DNA from: Gammaproteobacteria bacterium | GTDB taxonomy: Bacteria > Pseudomonadota > Gammaproteobacteria > Burkholderiales > Nitrosomonadaceae | DNA: 64,000 nt | Reading direction: 5' to 3' | Assembly: GCA_015709635.1 (NCBI GenBank) | Contig: CP054180.1 | Coordinates: 434,001-498,000 of the forward strand | Part shown: positions 1 to 8,038 of the stretch, one piece after another | Numbering within the stretch: the stretch's first letter is position 1 | Layout: the number at the start of each line of letters is the position of its first letter | Notes under the pieces: generated by a model | The model's input: the letters and a program-made list of their open reading frames with translations, nothing else | Told to the model about the DNA's origin: nothing | The model's database searches: none | Made by a program: the position numbers and the translations under genes

Positions 1-378
1 GCTGAACTCCAAACCGGGTGGATCAAGATGCACATGCTCGATGGCACCCAATATGGTTTTGGAATCCGCTTGCGTTGCCGATCCTTTCGCAGATGCTTCC
101 GCACCGGCGGTTTCGCAGGTGCAGATGTCCGTCTTGGCGATGCCGGGATCTTCCGTGCCGACGGGGTGCTTGTCTTGTTGATCTTTTTCCAGTGATTTTT
201 TCAGTTCGACTACTTCCGCAAACAAAGTAACCAATTCGGATTCGCGCGCGTTGATGCGGGCCTCACGCTCCGATAATGTATCCGCTTGCGGATTGCAGGC
301 GGCCAGTACCAGCAACGCGAGCGGCAAGATGACGTATTGACCGGTAATTTTAGTGAAGAATGACGAGATGATTTTCAT
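1..378 (-). CDS. Lipoprotein, partial (C-terminus beyond window); possible RimK/LysX-type protease family
   Basis: The reading frame is open from the ATG at 378 down to base 1, giving 126 residues with no stop. The N-terminus has a basic start, a hydrophobic stretch (residues 15-27) and a lipobox LAAC with Cys28, so it is probably an outer-membrane or periplasmic lipoprotein. A charged, coiled-coil-like stretch follows (about residues 34-65). The visible end (TILGAIEHVHLDPPGLEF) resembles the opening of the PF05618 retropepsin-like domain of RimK/LysX-associated proteins, which is normally followed by an IDTGA motif. That motif would lie outside the window, so the family call is tentative; the lipoprotein call is firmer. 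Confidence 0.6.
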   Translation of the reverse strand, partial: MKIISSFFTKITGQYVILPLALLVLAACNPQADTLSEREARINARESELVTLFAEVVELKKSLEKDQQDKHPVGTEDPGIAKTDICTCETAGAEASAKGSATQADSKTILGAIEHVHLDPPGLEFS

Positions 379-507
379 GACAGTATTGTTTTTGCTGCTT
401 TGTCAGCGCACCGTTGTTGCTGAATGACGGTTTTTTCTCGTGCTGACCAATTTTGCCGCATGCCATTTGCGATGCATAGCTGCGGCAGGCGGCAATTGTA
501 TTATGGG

Positions 508-906
508 TTATTTTAGATGAATGGGCAGCGTTTGATTTTTATACGTGCATGCATAACGGTGAATTTCCAGGCAGTGCGACGTCACGGTAAATTGATAGCT
601 CCCTGCTTTTTCGTTGCGGGTATCGAATTTGAATTCAAACAACCCGTTCTGATCGCTCGGATAGGATTGATCGGCGGCTACCGACCCATCAGCGCGGATC
701 AACTTGAAGTTGAGCAAAACATCCGGAGCCGGTTGCTCGTTGTAATCCACCCTGCCGTGCAGAATGCCGGATTCACCGGCGGCGTACTGCGTCTTGGGAT
801 CGATCAGCACCGGCTGGGAAATATGCGTCGCCCATGCCTGACCGGTGAATCTGGTTAGAACCATCAGCCATGCGGATAAAAGCAAAAAGGTTTTTTTTGA
901 GATCAT
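508..906 (-). CDS. Small secreted protein of unknown function
   Basis: The reading frame extends upstream to 960, but the ATG at 906 starts a clear signal peptide (MISKKTFLLLSAWLMVLTRF, then probable cleavage after QAWA), so I place the start there (132 residues). The mature part of about 106 residues contains VLIDPKTQYAAGESGILHG and a later stretch with GLFEFKFDTRNEKAGSYQFT, which reads like a small beta-sandwich or Ig-like extracellular domain. Two cysteines near the C-terminus could form a disulfide. I recognise no specific family. It lies downstream of lpdA on the same strand, with 69 bp between them, so co-transcription is possible but not shown. Confidence 0.6.
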   Translation of the reverse strand: MISKKTFLLLSAWLMVLTRFTGQAWATHISQPVLIDPKTQYAAGESGILHGRVDYNEQPAPDVLLNFKLIRADGSVAADQSYPSDQNGLFEFKFDTRNEKAGSYQFTVTSHCLEIHRYACTYKNQTLPIHLK

Positions 907-975
907 GATCAATGCGGTAACAAGTTGGAATTCATAATGGGGATGGGAGCGGGAAGTCAATGCCGGTGCGGAAGG

Positions 976-2724
976 CTATTTCTTGGGCAGGAAAAGATCG
1001 GTAATAGTTCCTTCCGCTATCTCCGCGGCGAACAGCACGGTTTCCGAAAGCGTCGGGTGCGGATGGATGGTCAGGCTGAGATCCTGCATATCCGCGCCCA
1101 TTTCCAGCGCCAGCACCGTTTCGGCGATCAACTCACCGGCGTTGACACCGGTCATGCCTGCGCCGAGTATCCGGCGCGTGGTTTTGTCCAGCAATAGTTG
1201 CGTCAAGCCTTCCTCGCGCGCCATCGAAATGGCACGGCCGCTGGCAGCCCACGGGAAAACGGCTTTTTCGTAATCGATACCTTGCTTGATCGCCTCTTTT
1301 TCGGTCAGGCCCATCCAAGCGATTTCCGGATCGGTGTAGGCGACCGACGGAATCGTGCGCGCATCGAAGATGGCCTTGTGTCCGGCGATCACTTCGGCGG
1401 CCAGCTTGCCTTCGTAGCTGGCTTTATGCGCCAGCATCGGTTCGCCCACGATATCGCCGATGGCGAAAATATGCGGCAGATTGGTGCGCATCTGCGGATC
1501 GACCGGGATAAAACCACGCTCGTTAACCTGAATGCCGATTTCCGCCGCACCGATTGTTCCCCCGTTCGGGCGGCGTCCAACCGCCAGCAGAATGCGGTCG
1601 TAAGTCTGCGGTTGCGGCGCGTTGTCACCGTCGAAGGTGGCGGTCAATCCGGCTTCGGTGGCTTCTATTTGGGTTACTTTGGTTTTCAGATAAATCGCTT
1701 CGTAGCGTTTGCCGATACGGCGCTGCAACGGTTTGACCAAATCCGGATCGGCACCCGGAATCAATTGATCCATCCATTCCACCACGCTGATTTTGCTGCC
1801 CAACGCGGCATAGACCGTGGCCATTTCCAGGCCGATGATGCCGCCGCCGATGATCAGCATGCGTTGCGGCACATTGCTCAGCGCCAACGCGCCGGTAGAA
1901 TCGATCAAGCGCGGATCGTCGTACGGAAAACCGGGAATGCGCGTGACGCTGGAACCGGCGGCGATAATGCAGTGGTCGAATGAAACCGTTTTCTGTCCTT
2001 CCGCGGTTTCAACCAGAATCGAATGCGGCGAGGTAAATTTTCCAGTGCCGTGCACGACTTCGACCTTGCGCTGTTTGGCCAACGCTTTCAGCCCCTTGGT
2101 CAGTTTGCCGATGACCGATTCTTTCCAGCCGCGCAGTTTGTCGAGGTCGACTTGCGGTTTGCCGAATACAATCCCGTGCGATGCCACTTCTTCCGCTTCG
2201 GTGATGACTTTGGCTGCATGCAGCAACGCCTTGGACGGAATGCAGCCGACATTCAGGCATACGCCGCCGAGCGTAGGATAGCGTTCGATCAGAATGACTT
2301 TCTTGCCCAGATCGGCTGCGCGGAAAGCAGCGGTGTAACCACCGGGACCGGCCCCGAGCACGACCACATCCGCGTGCATATCGCTGGGTGCGATAGGTTG
2401 CGGAGATGCGGCGGGTGCTGGTGCAACAGGCGCAGCAGGTGCTTGTTCGTGTTTTTGAGTAGGCACCGGCTCGGCAGATTGCTCTGTGACGGCTAAAGTG
2501 AGAATGACCGTGCCTTCCGACACTTTATCGCCGACTTTAATCTTGAGGTCTTGCACCACCCCGGCTTGCGGTGCGGGCACTTCCAGCGAAGCTTTTTCGG
2601 TTTCCAGCGTGATCAGCGAAGTTTCCTTCTCAACCTTATCGCCGGGTGCAACGAGCACTTCGATGACCGGAACATCCTTGAAATCGCCGATATCGGGAAT
2701 TTTTATTTCAACAGTTTGCGTCAT
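976..2724 (-). CDS. lpdA: Dihydrolipoamide dehydrogenase with N-terminal lipoyl domain (E3)
   Basis: Flavoprotein E3 subunit of 2-oxoacid dehydrogenase complexes; it reoxidises dihydrolipoamide with NAD+. The 582 residues are longer than a classic E3 (about 470) because an N-terminal biotinyl/lipoyl domain (residues 1-80) carries the lipoylation motif LETEKAS with Lys44. An Ala/Pro-rich linker (about 90-115) follows, then the FAD-binding GAGPGGY (124-130) and the redox-active CLNVGC pair (Cys156/Cys161). The NAD-binding GGGIIGLE motif and the C-terminal dimerisation part with TIHPHPTLSE, including the catalytic His, are present. An AGGGTG-like ribosome site precedes the ATG. Lipoyl-E3 fusions are common in betaproteobacterial pyruvate dehydrogenase clusters, but no E1 or E2 gene is nearby. 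Confidence 0.95.
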   Translation of the reverse strand: MTQTVEIKIPDIGDFKDVPVIEVLVAPGDKVEKETSLITLETEKASLEVPAPQAGVVQDLKIKVGDKVSEGTVILTLAVTEQSAEPVPTQKHEQAPAAPVAPAPAASPQPIAPSDMHADVVVLGAGPGGYTAAFRAADLGKKVILIERYPTLGGVCLNVGCIPSKALLHAAKVITEAEEVASHGIVFGKPQVDLDKLRGWKESVIGKLTKGLKALAKQRKVEVVHGTGKFTSPHSILVETAEGQKTVSFDHCIIAAGSSVTRIPGFPYDDPRLIDSTGALALSNVPQRMLIIGGGIIGLEMATVYAALGSKISVVEWMDQLIPGADPDLVKPLQRRIGKRYEAIYLKTKVTQIEATEAGLTATFDGDNAPQPQTYDRILLAVGRRPNGGTIGAAEIGIQVNERGFIPVDPQMRTNLPHIFAIGDIVGEPMLAHKASYEGKLAAEVIAGHKAIFDARTIPSVAYTDPEIAWMGLTEKEAIKQGIDYEKAVFPWAASGRAISMAREEGLTQLLLDKTTRRILGAGMTGVNAGELIAETVLALEMGADMQDLSLTIHPHPTLSETVLFAAEIAEGTITDLFLPKK

Positions 2725-2789
2725 AACACCCTGATCGATAAGTGAGCGCCATGCACTCGTTTTAATGCGAAAAGTGCCGCTTCGCCGGA

Positions 2790-4055
2790 TTATTGCCGCA
2801 ACTGGCCGTCACCCAGAACGATGAATTTTTGGCTGGTCAATCCTTCCAGCCCGACTGGGCCGCGCGCGTGTATTTTGTCGGTTGAAATACCGATTTCAGC
2901 GCCCAGGCCGTATTCAAACCCGTCGGCAAAACGCGTGGTGGTGTTGACCATCACCGAGCTGGAATCGACTTCGCGCAGAAAACGGCGGGCTCGCGTGTAG
3001 TTTTCCGTGACGATTGCATCGGTGTGCTGCGAACCGTACTTGGTGATGTGATCGATCGCTTGATCCAATCCATCGACAATGCGGATGCTCAGAACCGGCG
3101 CGAGATATTCCTCGTACCAATCCTGCTCGGTGGCTTCCTTGATCTGCGGAATGATGCCGCGTGCCGCCGCATCGCCGCGCAGTTCAACATGCTTATCGAA
3201 ATAAATCTTGCTCAACGCGGGCAGAATTTTCTCTGCAATGCCTGCATGGATCAGCAACGTTTCCATGGTGTTGCAGGTGCCGTAGCGCTGCGTTTTAGCG
3301 TTGTCGGCGATTTTGATCGCTTTATCGAAATCCGCCTGATCGTCGATGTACACATGACAAACGCCGTCCAGATGCTTGATTACCGGGATACGCGCTTCGT
3401 TGGCGATGCGTTCGATCAGGCCCTTGCCGCCGCGCGGAACGATCACATCGACGAAATCCTTCATCGTAATCAATTCGCCCACTGCGGCGCGGTCGGTGGT
3501 TTCGATCACCTGCACCGCGCTTTCCGGCAACCCGGCCACGCGCAAACCTTCCTTGACGCACGCGGCAATCGCCTGATTGCTGTGAATCGCTTCCGAACCG
3601 CCGCGCAAAATCGCCGCATTGCCCGCTTTCAAACACAAACCGGCGGCATCGGCGGTCACATTCGGGCGCGCCTCGTAAATAATACCGATCACACCCAAAG
3701 GCACGCGCATTTTACCAACCTGAATGCCGGACGGACGGTAACTCAACCCGCTGATCTCGCCCACCGGATCGGCCAGCGCGGCAATCTGCAACAAACCCTC
3801 CGCCATCGTCGCCACACCTTTGGCGGACAAGGTCAAGCGGTCGATCATCGATGCTTCCAAGCCTTTTGCGCGTGCGTTGTCCAGATCCTTGGTGTTGGCT
3901 GCCAGCAAAAGCGCTTCGTCGCGCCGGATAGCATCCGCCATCGCCGTCAGCGCGCGATTCTTCGCCGCCGTATCCGCTTTCGCAACCAGCCGTGACGCCG
4001 CGCGCGCTTCCTGCCCGACGGACTGCATGTAACTTTTGATATCTGTGGTATTCAT
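2790..4055 (-). CDS. proA: Gamma-glutamyl phosphate reductase
   Basis: NADPH-dependent reduction of gamma-glutamyl phosphate to glutamate semialdehyde, the second step of proline synthesis, in the cytoplasm. The 421-residue length from the ATG at 4055 matches the ProA family (about 415-420); the reading frame extends to 4109 but the extra 18 residues do not look conserved. Family hallmarks include VPLGVIGIIYEARPNVT (118-134), LKAGNAAILRGGSEA (142-156), and RYGTCNTMETLL (258-269) with catalytic Cys261. The C-terminus has the typical GPVGLEGLTS signature. No proB is adjacent. lpdA follows 65 bp downstream on the same strand. Confidence 0.96.
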   Translation of the reverse strand: MNTTDIKSYMQSVGQEARAASRLVAKADTAAKNRALTAMADAIRRDEALLLAANTKDLDNARAKGLEASMIDRLTLSAKGVATMAEGLLQIAALADPVGEISGLSYRPSGIQVGKMRVPLGVIGIIYEARPNVTADAAGLCLKAGNAAILRGGSEAIHSNQAIAACVKEGLRVAGLPESAVQVIETTDRAAVGELITMKDFVDVIVPRGGKGLIERIANEARIPVIKHLDGVCHVYIDDQADFDKAIKIADNAKTQRYGTCNTMETLLIHAGIAEKILPALSKIYFDKHVELRGDAAARGIIPQIKEATEQDWYEEYLAPVLSIRIVDGLDQAIDHITKYGSQHTDAIVTENYTRARRFLREVDSSSVMVNTTTRFADGFEYGLGAEIGISTDKIHARGPVGLEGLTSQKFIVLGDGQLRQ

Positions 4056-4172
4056 GGATTTTGTTTGATAAGGATATGAATTTCCGGGTAGTGCGGCATT
4101 ATAGTACAAGATGAAGGGTTAATTATAGGCGGCGAGAAGCGCGGCTAGCGGCAAAAAGCCATGTTTGCGCGA

Positions 4173-4433
4173 TCACTCGTAGTGCGCCCACATGCGCAGA
4201 ATTTTTACAATGTTCTCTTTGTCGAGAACTTGATAAACCAACCGGTGCTGGATGTTGATGCGGCGCGAGTAAGCGCCGGATAGATCACCAACTAATTTTT
4301 CATACGGCGGGGGATTCTGATACGGGTTTTGCCGGATAATGTCGAGCAGTGCTTGCGTTGTTTGTTTTAGACCGGTAGATGCCAGCTTTTTTGCATCTTT
4401 CCTGGCTTGGCTGGTGTATACAAGTGACCACAT
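4173..4433 (-). CDS. yoeB: YoeB/Txe-family mRNA interferase toxin
   Basis: Ribosome-dependent mRNA endonuclease toxin of a type II system, 86 residues (E. coli YoeB is 84). Visible family features: EKLVGDLSGAYSRRINIQHR (residues 45-64) followed by LVYQV, and the C-terminal HYE, which line up with YoeB catalytic Glu46, Arg65, His83 and Tyr84 (here Glu45, Arg64, His84, Tyr85). The ATG at 4433 overlaps the antitoxin stop by one base (TAATG), giving translational coupling; a TTG at 4439 is also in frame but less likely. All catalytic residues appear intact, so the toxin should be active unless held by its partner. Confidence 0.93.
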   Translation of the reverse strand: MWSLVYTSQARKDAKKLASTGLKQTTQALLDIIRQNPYQNPPPYEKLVGDLSGAYSRRINIQHRLVYQVLDKENIVKILRMWAHYE

Positions 4434-4675
4434 TACCAATCCAGATCTTTACTACATTGACTGGTGTCTGTAGCGAGTCCTTCAATAATCGACTCGCGCA
4501 TACCGGGAATCGACAGCAAATACAGCGTTTCATTGATCGCATTCCAATCTTCCTCGGATAGCAGCACTGCATTGCCCCTTTTTCCTCTGATCATGATCGG
4601 TTGATGAGTCGAAGCCGCCTCGTCAATCAAGCTATAAAGCTTGGCCCTGGCTTCCGTGGCATTAAGTATGGTCAT
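4433..4675 (-). CDS. yefM: YefM/Phd-family antitoxin
   Basis: An 80-residue antitoxin and autorepressor. The N-terminus MTILNATEARAKLYSLIDEA is the Phd/YefM DNA-binding fold signature, followed by PIMIRGKRGNAVLLSEEDWN, and the C-terminus (about residues 58-80) would bind and neutralise YoeB. The longer reading frame to 4879 overlaps the divergent lipoprotein gene and lacks family similarity. The chosen ATG at 4675 has a GGAGG ribosome site about 5-9 bases upstream. It is first in a two-gene operon with the toxin. A palindrome upstream at 4697-4714 is the likely autoregulatory operator. Confidence 0.92.
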   Translation of the reverse strand: MTILNATEARAKLYSLIDEAASTHQPIMIRGKRGNAVLLSEEDWNAINETLYLLSIPGMRESIIEGLATDTSQCSKDLDW

Positions 4676-4696
4676 TGTCACCTCCAAAAATAGAAG

Positions 4697-4714
4697 CGTA
4701 CGCTGTAGCGTACG
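4697..4714. promoter_or_regulatory. Probable YefM(-YoeB) operator palindrome
   Basis: CGTACGCT-GT-AGCGTACG is a perfect dyad with 8-base arms. It contains two CGTACG hexamers whose centres are 12 bp apart. From memory of the family, YefM operators are paired palindromes with a TGTACA core at that spacing, so this resembles the known layout with one base changed per half. It lies 22 bp upstream of the antitoxin ATG, where a repressor would block the promoter or the start of transcription. Confidence 0.65.
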
Positions 4715-4844
4715 TGCTGTCAAAGAGAAATGTAACCATCCGAAAAATATGTGACTGACTGCGTTCAGTCCCGATTCAGAGTGACCGCAGTACAGTGATC
4801 TATCGGAAACCCGCGCGGAATGCGCACCTGAAAGGAGAAACAAG

Positions 4845-5657
4845 ATGGGCAGCACAAAAAACAAGTCATTTTTCTGCATGCGAGACGAGCTGAGTGTTAA
4901 TTTTCATAGCTGGTTGTTACTTATGCTGGCGGTCTGGCTGCTCTCCGGTTGTAAAACCGTGCCCATTCAGGACAGGAATTTTGCCGAAAACGGCGGTTTC
5001 TGGGAACAAGACGAGAACATGGGTTTTCGCCTTCATCGCAACGCCGGTGCAAGCGGTGCCGTCATCGGGACGCTCTATGCATCGGGTAAGAATGTGCTGT
5101 TGAACGGCGATCAAGTAAAAGTTTCCGCGCCAGTAAAGAACAATTCGTTTGTGAGTTCGGGAATGCAAAGCGGCGCCCGTATTGAATTCAAAGCGACGGA
5201 TTCAACCTGCTCGATACGCGTCGACCAGTTCAATTCCGGCAAAGCGTACGCGGATACATCGAGTTGCCTGCATGACATCGAGACACTGCATGCCAGGATA
5301 CAAGCCAGAAACGCAGTGCTGCAAATCAACGTGTCGCAACAACAAACCGACATCATGGTGCTCAGCGGCACGATTGAAGTGATGACGAGAGAGGATACCG
5401 GGCAGTTCGTGGTTGTCCGGGCGGATCAAAAAATTACTGTTACGCCAAATACCATCGATCAACCCCATGCGCTGGCCCCGGATGAAATCTGGCAACGCAT
5501 GCGCTGGCGCGAGGATTTTCAGCTCTACAAAACCGTCGTTGATTGGAGAAAAGTTGTAGCGGGCGCAGCCATCGTTGCGCTTGTCGCTGTTGCGATATTA
5601 TTCGGTAAAGGCCGCGGGGGCGGAGGTCATGGTGGCGGGTTTCCTAGACATCGCTAG
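4845..5657 (+). CDS. FecR-domain lipoprotein with C-terminal membrane segment
   Basis: 270 residues, with AAAGGAG at 4831-4837 as ribosome site. Residues 23-35 are hydrophobic and end in the lipobox LLSGC (Cys36), predicting a lipoprotein. The middle (about 60-205) reads like a FecR-type beta-rich domain: KNVLLNGDQVKVSAPV, then an antiparallel-like region ending in DIMVLSGTIEVMT and VVRADQKITVTP. Near the C-terminus a second hydrophobic segment (VVAGAAIVALVAVAILF) is followed by a Gly-rich basic tail. Unlike classical FecR it has no cytoplasmic anti-sigma part and no sigma factor or TonB receptor beside it. Function unknown; it is divergent from the yefM-yoeB operon. Confidence 0.65.
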   Translation: MGSTKNKSFFCMRDELSVNFHSWLLLMLAVWLLSGCKTVPIQDRNFAENGGFWEQDENMGFRLHRNAGASGAVIGTLYASGKNVLLNGDQVKVSAPVKNNSFVSSGMQSGARIEFKATDSTCSIRVDQFNSGKAYADTSSCLHDIETLHARIQARNAVLQINVSQQQTDIMVLSGTIEVMTREDTGQFVVVRADQKITVTPNTIDQPHALAPDEIWQRMRWREDFQLYKTVVDWRKVVAGAAIVALVAVAILFGKGRGGGGHGGGFPRHR

Positions 5658-5704
5658 TTGCTTTGTTTTTATTGGTTCTGAACAGGCTGTATAACGATAC
5701 TGAA

Positions 5705-6067
5705 TTAGGTGATTGTTTTTACATATCCCGGCAGTTGTAGCAGAGCGCGTTTGATGATGTCGGCAACCGATTGCGGGGTGATGTTTTTGTTCCGGCAGTA
5801 GGGCGATGTAATCCAATTAGCCAGAAGCTTTGTTCCTTTGCTTGCATTGCAGGAAATGCAACAAAGAGCAATATTTTCTCTTGTCACGATCCGTGCATCG
5901 TTAATGATGTGTTTCCATGAAGCTTTTGATTTTCCGGTGCCGCACGAACCGAATTGAATGCTGCAATAAACACAGCGCACATCTCTAGCAGTGACTTCCT
6001 TCTCCAACCAGTCGGGGATATTCCATCGGTTCTTAAGGACAGTTTGCGGGTGTTTTTTGCGTAACAT
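5705..6067 (-). CDS. HNH-type endonuclease domain protein
   Basis: 120 residues with two zinc-knuckle-like Cys pairs, CVYC (32-35) and CCISC (69-73), bracketing a His in SWKHIIND (His53), then NASKGTK (74-80). This is the usual order for an HNH nuclease with structural zinc. The canonical first His-Asn pair is not a perfect match (KHIIND), so activity is uncertain. It follows the unknown 226-residue gene by 12 bp on the same strand, so the two are probably one transcript. Such pairs are often defence or mobile genes, but nothing here proves that. Confidence 0.7.
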   Translation of the reverse strand: MLRKKHPQTVLKNRWNIPDWLEKEVTARDVRCVYCSIQFGSCGTGKSKASWKHIINDARIVTRENIALCCISCNASKGTKLLANWITSPYCRNKNITPQSVADIIKRALLQLPGYVKTIT

Positions 6068-6079
6068 TGGGTACCGCCA

Positions 6080-6760
6080 TCAAAGGAGGCCTTCTTGGTC
6101 AGCTAGGAACATAACCCTGGCAACCTTTTTGAATTCTGCAAGCTGTGTTGATTCGAAAATGGGAATGTATGAAGCAACACTTAGCTGAAGCGGCAAACTA
6201 CTAGAAATACCTACTGGAGCGCTCGTGACTGGTGAACCACTCTGAATGGAAGAAATCAGAAACTGAGCGAATTTTTCTTCCGGTTGAACTGCTTTGCATT
6301 TCTCTTCATATGAGTAGATCATACTACGCTTTATGAGAAGTTCATCTGGTAAGGCAAAACTGACTTTGTCAGTGAGAAGTGAACTGGTTATGTTTGCGGA
6401 ATTCTTCAAGCACTCAAAATAATTGCTCTCATCTGCTTCGCTATCCTCATCGGTATTGAGAACTTCACGCATTAACCAGTAGTGGCAGAAGGCAGCAGCC
6501 TCAAACGCGACGCATTCGTAGGAAAATACGCTGCTTGTACCTAGTGACTTTTCGGTGGACATCAGCATTTCTCTCAATCCATTTGTAAAGCGATGGGAAA
6601 GATATAAAACCCATGTCGAGAGTGCAGCAGGCAACCGAAGATTTGGATCGTTGATAGACTGATAGGTTCTTTGGGGTTGCTCTGGTGTAATCGTGCAGAT
6701 AAAGGTCTCAAGAGGAGTTTTTTCCACCCGTTTTTGAAATAATTTGGAAAATATGTCCAT
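6080..6760 (-). CDS. Hypothetical protein, partner of HNH gene
   Basis: 226 residues, preceded by an AGGAGAC-like ribosome site before the ATG at 6760. I do not recognise the family. The N-terminus is basic (MDIFSKLFQKRVEK). The middle is rich in hydrophobic and aromatic residues (CVAFEAAAFCHYWLMREVL, residues about 84-102) but is not a clear membrane segment, and an acidic stretch (NTDEDSEADESN) follows. No signal peptide or catalytic motif is visible. Base composition looks more AT-rich than the flanking core genes, suggesting acquisition. It lies immediately upstream of the HNH gene. Confidence 0.55.
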   Translation of the reverse strand: MDIFSKLFQKRVEKTPLETFICTITPEQPQRTYQSINDPNLRLPAALSTWVLYLSHRFTNGLREMLMSTEKSLGTSSVFSYECVAFEAAAFCHYWLMREVLNTDEDSEADESNYFECLKNSANITSSLLTDKVSFALPDELLIKRSMIYSYEEKCKAVQPEEKFAQFLISSIQSGSPVTSAPVGISSSLPLQLSVASYIPIFESTQLAEFKKVARVMFLADQEGLL

Positions 6761-6960
6761 GGTGTCTCCTGTTCTAAGATATGCGTCTTGAATTAGATGT
6801 TCAGAATAACGCGATCTGTTGCGCCAAAAATGAGATCTATCACTGCAAGCGTCATATGATGTTCTTCTGTTTCATAAAGTTCTATTAATTCAGTTTAATC
6901 ATAACAAACTTCATTAGAACCGAAACAAACGGATTTCACGTATCGACTTCAACCAAACTC

Positions 6961-7317
6961 TCAAAACACCATCACATGATCGACTAAATACCTTCCATCC
7001 CGGTGCACCAGCACCATTTCCGCGACAAATTCGCCCGGGGCTTTCGTGAACGATTGCTTCCACACAAGCGCCGCAGAGTCCGGGCGGCGAAAGACGGCGA
7101 CGAGGGTACGGGTGGTGAAATAGCCTTTTTCCGTCTGGTACTGCTGGCAGACGCATTGAAAATAGTCCGGTGTGACGATCGCTTTCAGCCGCCCGGTGAA
7201 GTCGCGCACATGCCGGGGATGGTCTAGTTGGGTTGACGCATCCATCAAGTTGTCCATGATCGGATTGGCGATGTTCCATAGCTGCTGTTCGCTCATGGCT
7301 TCAAAGTTCGGAGTCAT
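6961..7317 (-). CDS. Hypothetical protein, about 118 residues
   Basis: Starts at the ATG at 7317 (MTPNFEAMSEQQLWNIA) because the longer frame to 7389 overlaps the GFA-family gene. A second ATG eight codons in is possible. The sequence has a helical N-terminal half (NIANPIMDNLMDASTQLDHP) and a beta-rich C-terminal half ending GRYLVDHVMVF, which suggests a small alpha+beta protein such as an NTF2/SnoaL-like fold, but I cannot assign a family. It lies 25 bp downstream of the GFA-family gene on the same strand and is probably co-transcribed. Confidence 0.55.
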   Translation of the reverse strand: MTPNFEAMSEQQLWNIANPIMDNLMDASTQLDHPRHVRDFTGRLKAIVTPDYFQCVCQQYQTEKGYFTTRTLVAVFRRPDSAALVWKQSFTKAPGEFVAEMVLVHRDGRYLVDHVMVF

Positions 7318-7342
7318 TTCCTTTAACGCGAATACCGGTTCT

Positions 7343-7774
7343 TTATTCCGCGATGCTGATACCCGAGCCGCCCATTTCCTTCGGAACATCTTTCATTTTG
7401 GGCAGTCCGTCCACGATGCGCAGCACGGATTCCTGATAGTGCACGTGAATGGCCGGTTGAAACGAAAAATTCTGCAGGATGGGGGCAAATATATCGATGA
7501 GATTCCAGCCGGGATGCTCGGAATAAATGTGGCCGCCACATGTTTTGCACCATTTGCGTGAACTTTGTGCTGTTTTGTTGTAGGTGCCGATGTTTTTCGC
7601 GCCGCGCGTAATTTGCAGCGCTGTTGGCTTCCATAGCGTAAAAGCATTGACCGGCCCGGCAGACCAATGCCGGCAGGATTCGCAATGACAATAACCCATC
7701 GCGTCCGGCTCACCGGTCACGGTAAACTCAACCGCGCCACAAAAACAATTGCCTTTGTATACTTTTTGATTCAT
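7343..7774 (-). CDS. GFA / CENP-V family zinc protein
   Basis: 143 residues from the ATG at 7774, which has AGGAGG just upstream; the frame extends to 7819 but that start lacks a ribosome site. Zinc-binding cysteines in the family pattern: GNCFCG (Cys10, Cys12), CHCESC (Cys29, Cys31, Cys34) and CKTCGGHIY (Cys76, Cys79). The family was named for a glutathione-dependent formaldehyde-activating enzyme; many members have no proven reaction. The protein is cytoplasmic (no signal peptide). Neighbours are small unrelated metabolic genes, so context does not narrow the substrate. Confidence 0.85.
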   Translation of the reverse strand: MNQKVYKGNCFCGAVEFTVTGEPDAMGYCHCESCRHWSAGPVNAFTLWKPTALQITRGAKNIGTYNKTAQSSRKWCKTCGGHIYSEHPGWNLIDIFAPILQNFSFQPAIHVHYQESVLRIVDGLPKMKDVPKEMGGSGISIAE

Positions 7775-7819
7775 GAAATACCTCCTTGTGTGACTTGGAA
7801 GAACTACCCTACCGTTCAA

Positions 7820-8038
7820 TTACCTTCCTTGCTTTCCTTCAATACCGGACTGTTTCTTGTAGGCTTCATAAGAAGCGCTGGTACTTGATAAACAGCGGGC
7901 GCGTTCCTGTTGATCCATGATTTTGCTGCACTCGTTGCGTTGCCACGATTGACCGGTGGAGTAGAGTTGCTGCGCGGTGCAGCCGGTTGCCGCCACCGTA
8001 GCGATGGCGGCAACGATAGCCAGAATGCGGGAATTCAT
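7820..8038 (-). CDS. Small lipoprotein, 72 residues
   Basis: MNSRILAIVAAIATVAATGC gives a signal peptide with lipobox AATGC (Cys20). The short mature part has a second Cys pair (NECSKI, RARCL) and an alpha-helical charged C-terminus. The ATG overlaps the stop of the upstream VOC gene by four bases (ATGA), so it is translationally coupled. A longer reading frame to 8245 is a shadow of the VOC gene. Function unknown. Confidence 0.7.
   Translation of the reverse strand: MNSRILAIVAAIATVAATGCTAQQLYSTGQSWQRNECSKIMDQQERARCLSSTSASYEAYKKQSGIEGKQGR

Noticed and set aside
1198..1983. 261-codon plus-strand frame
   Set aside because: Shadow of lpdA on the opposite strand; composition artefact.
4433..4879. 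148-residue version of the antitoxin
   Set aside because: The upstream 68 residues overlap the promoter palindrome and the divergent gene; the ATG at 4675 has the ribosome site and matches family length.
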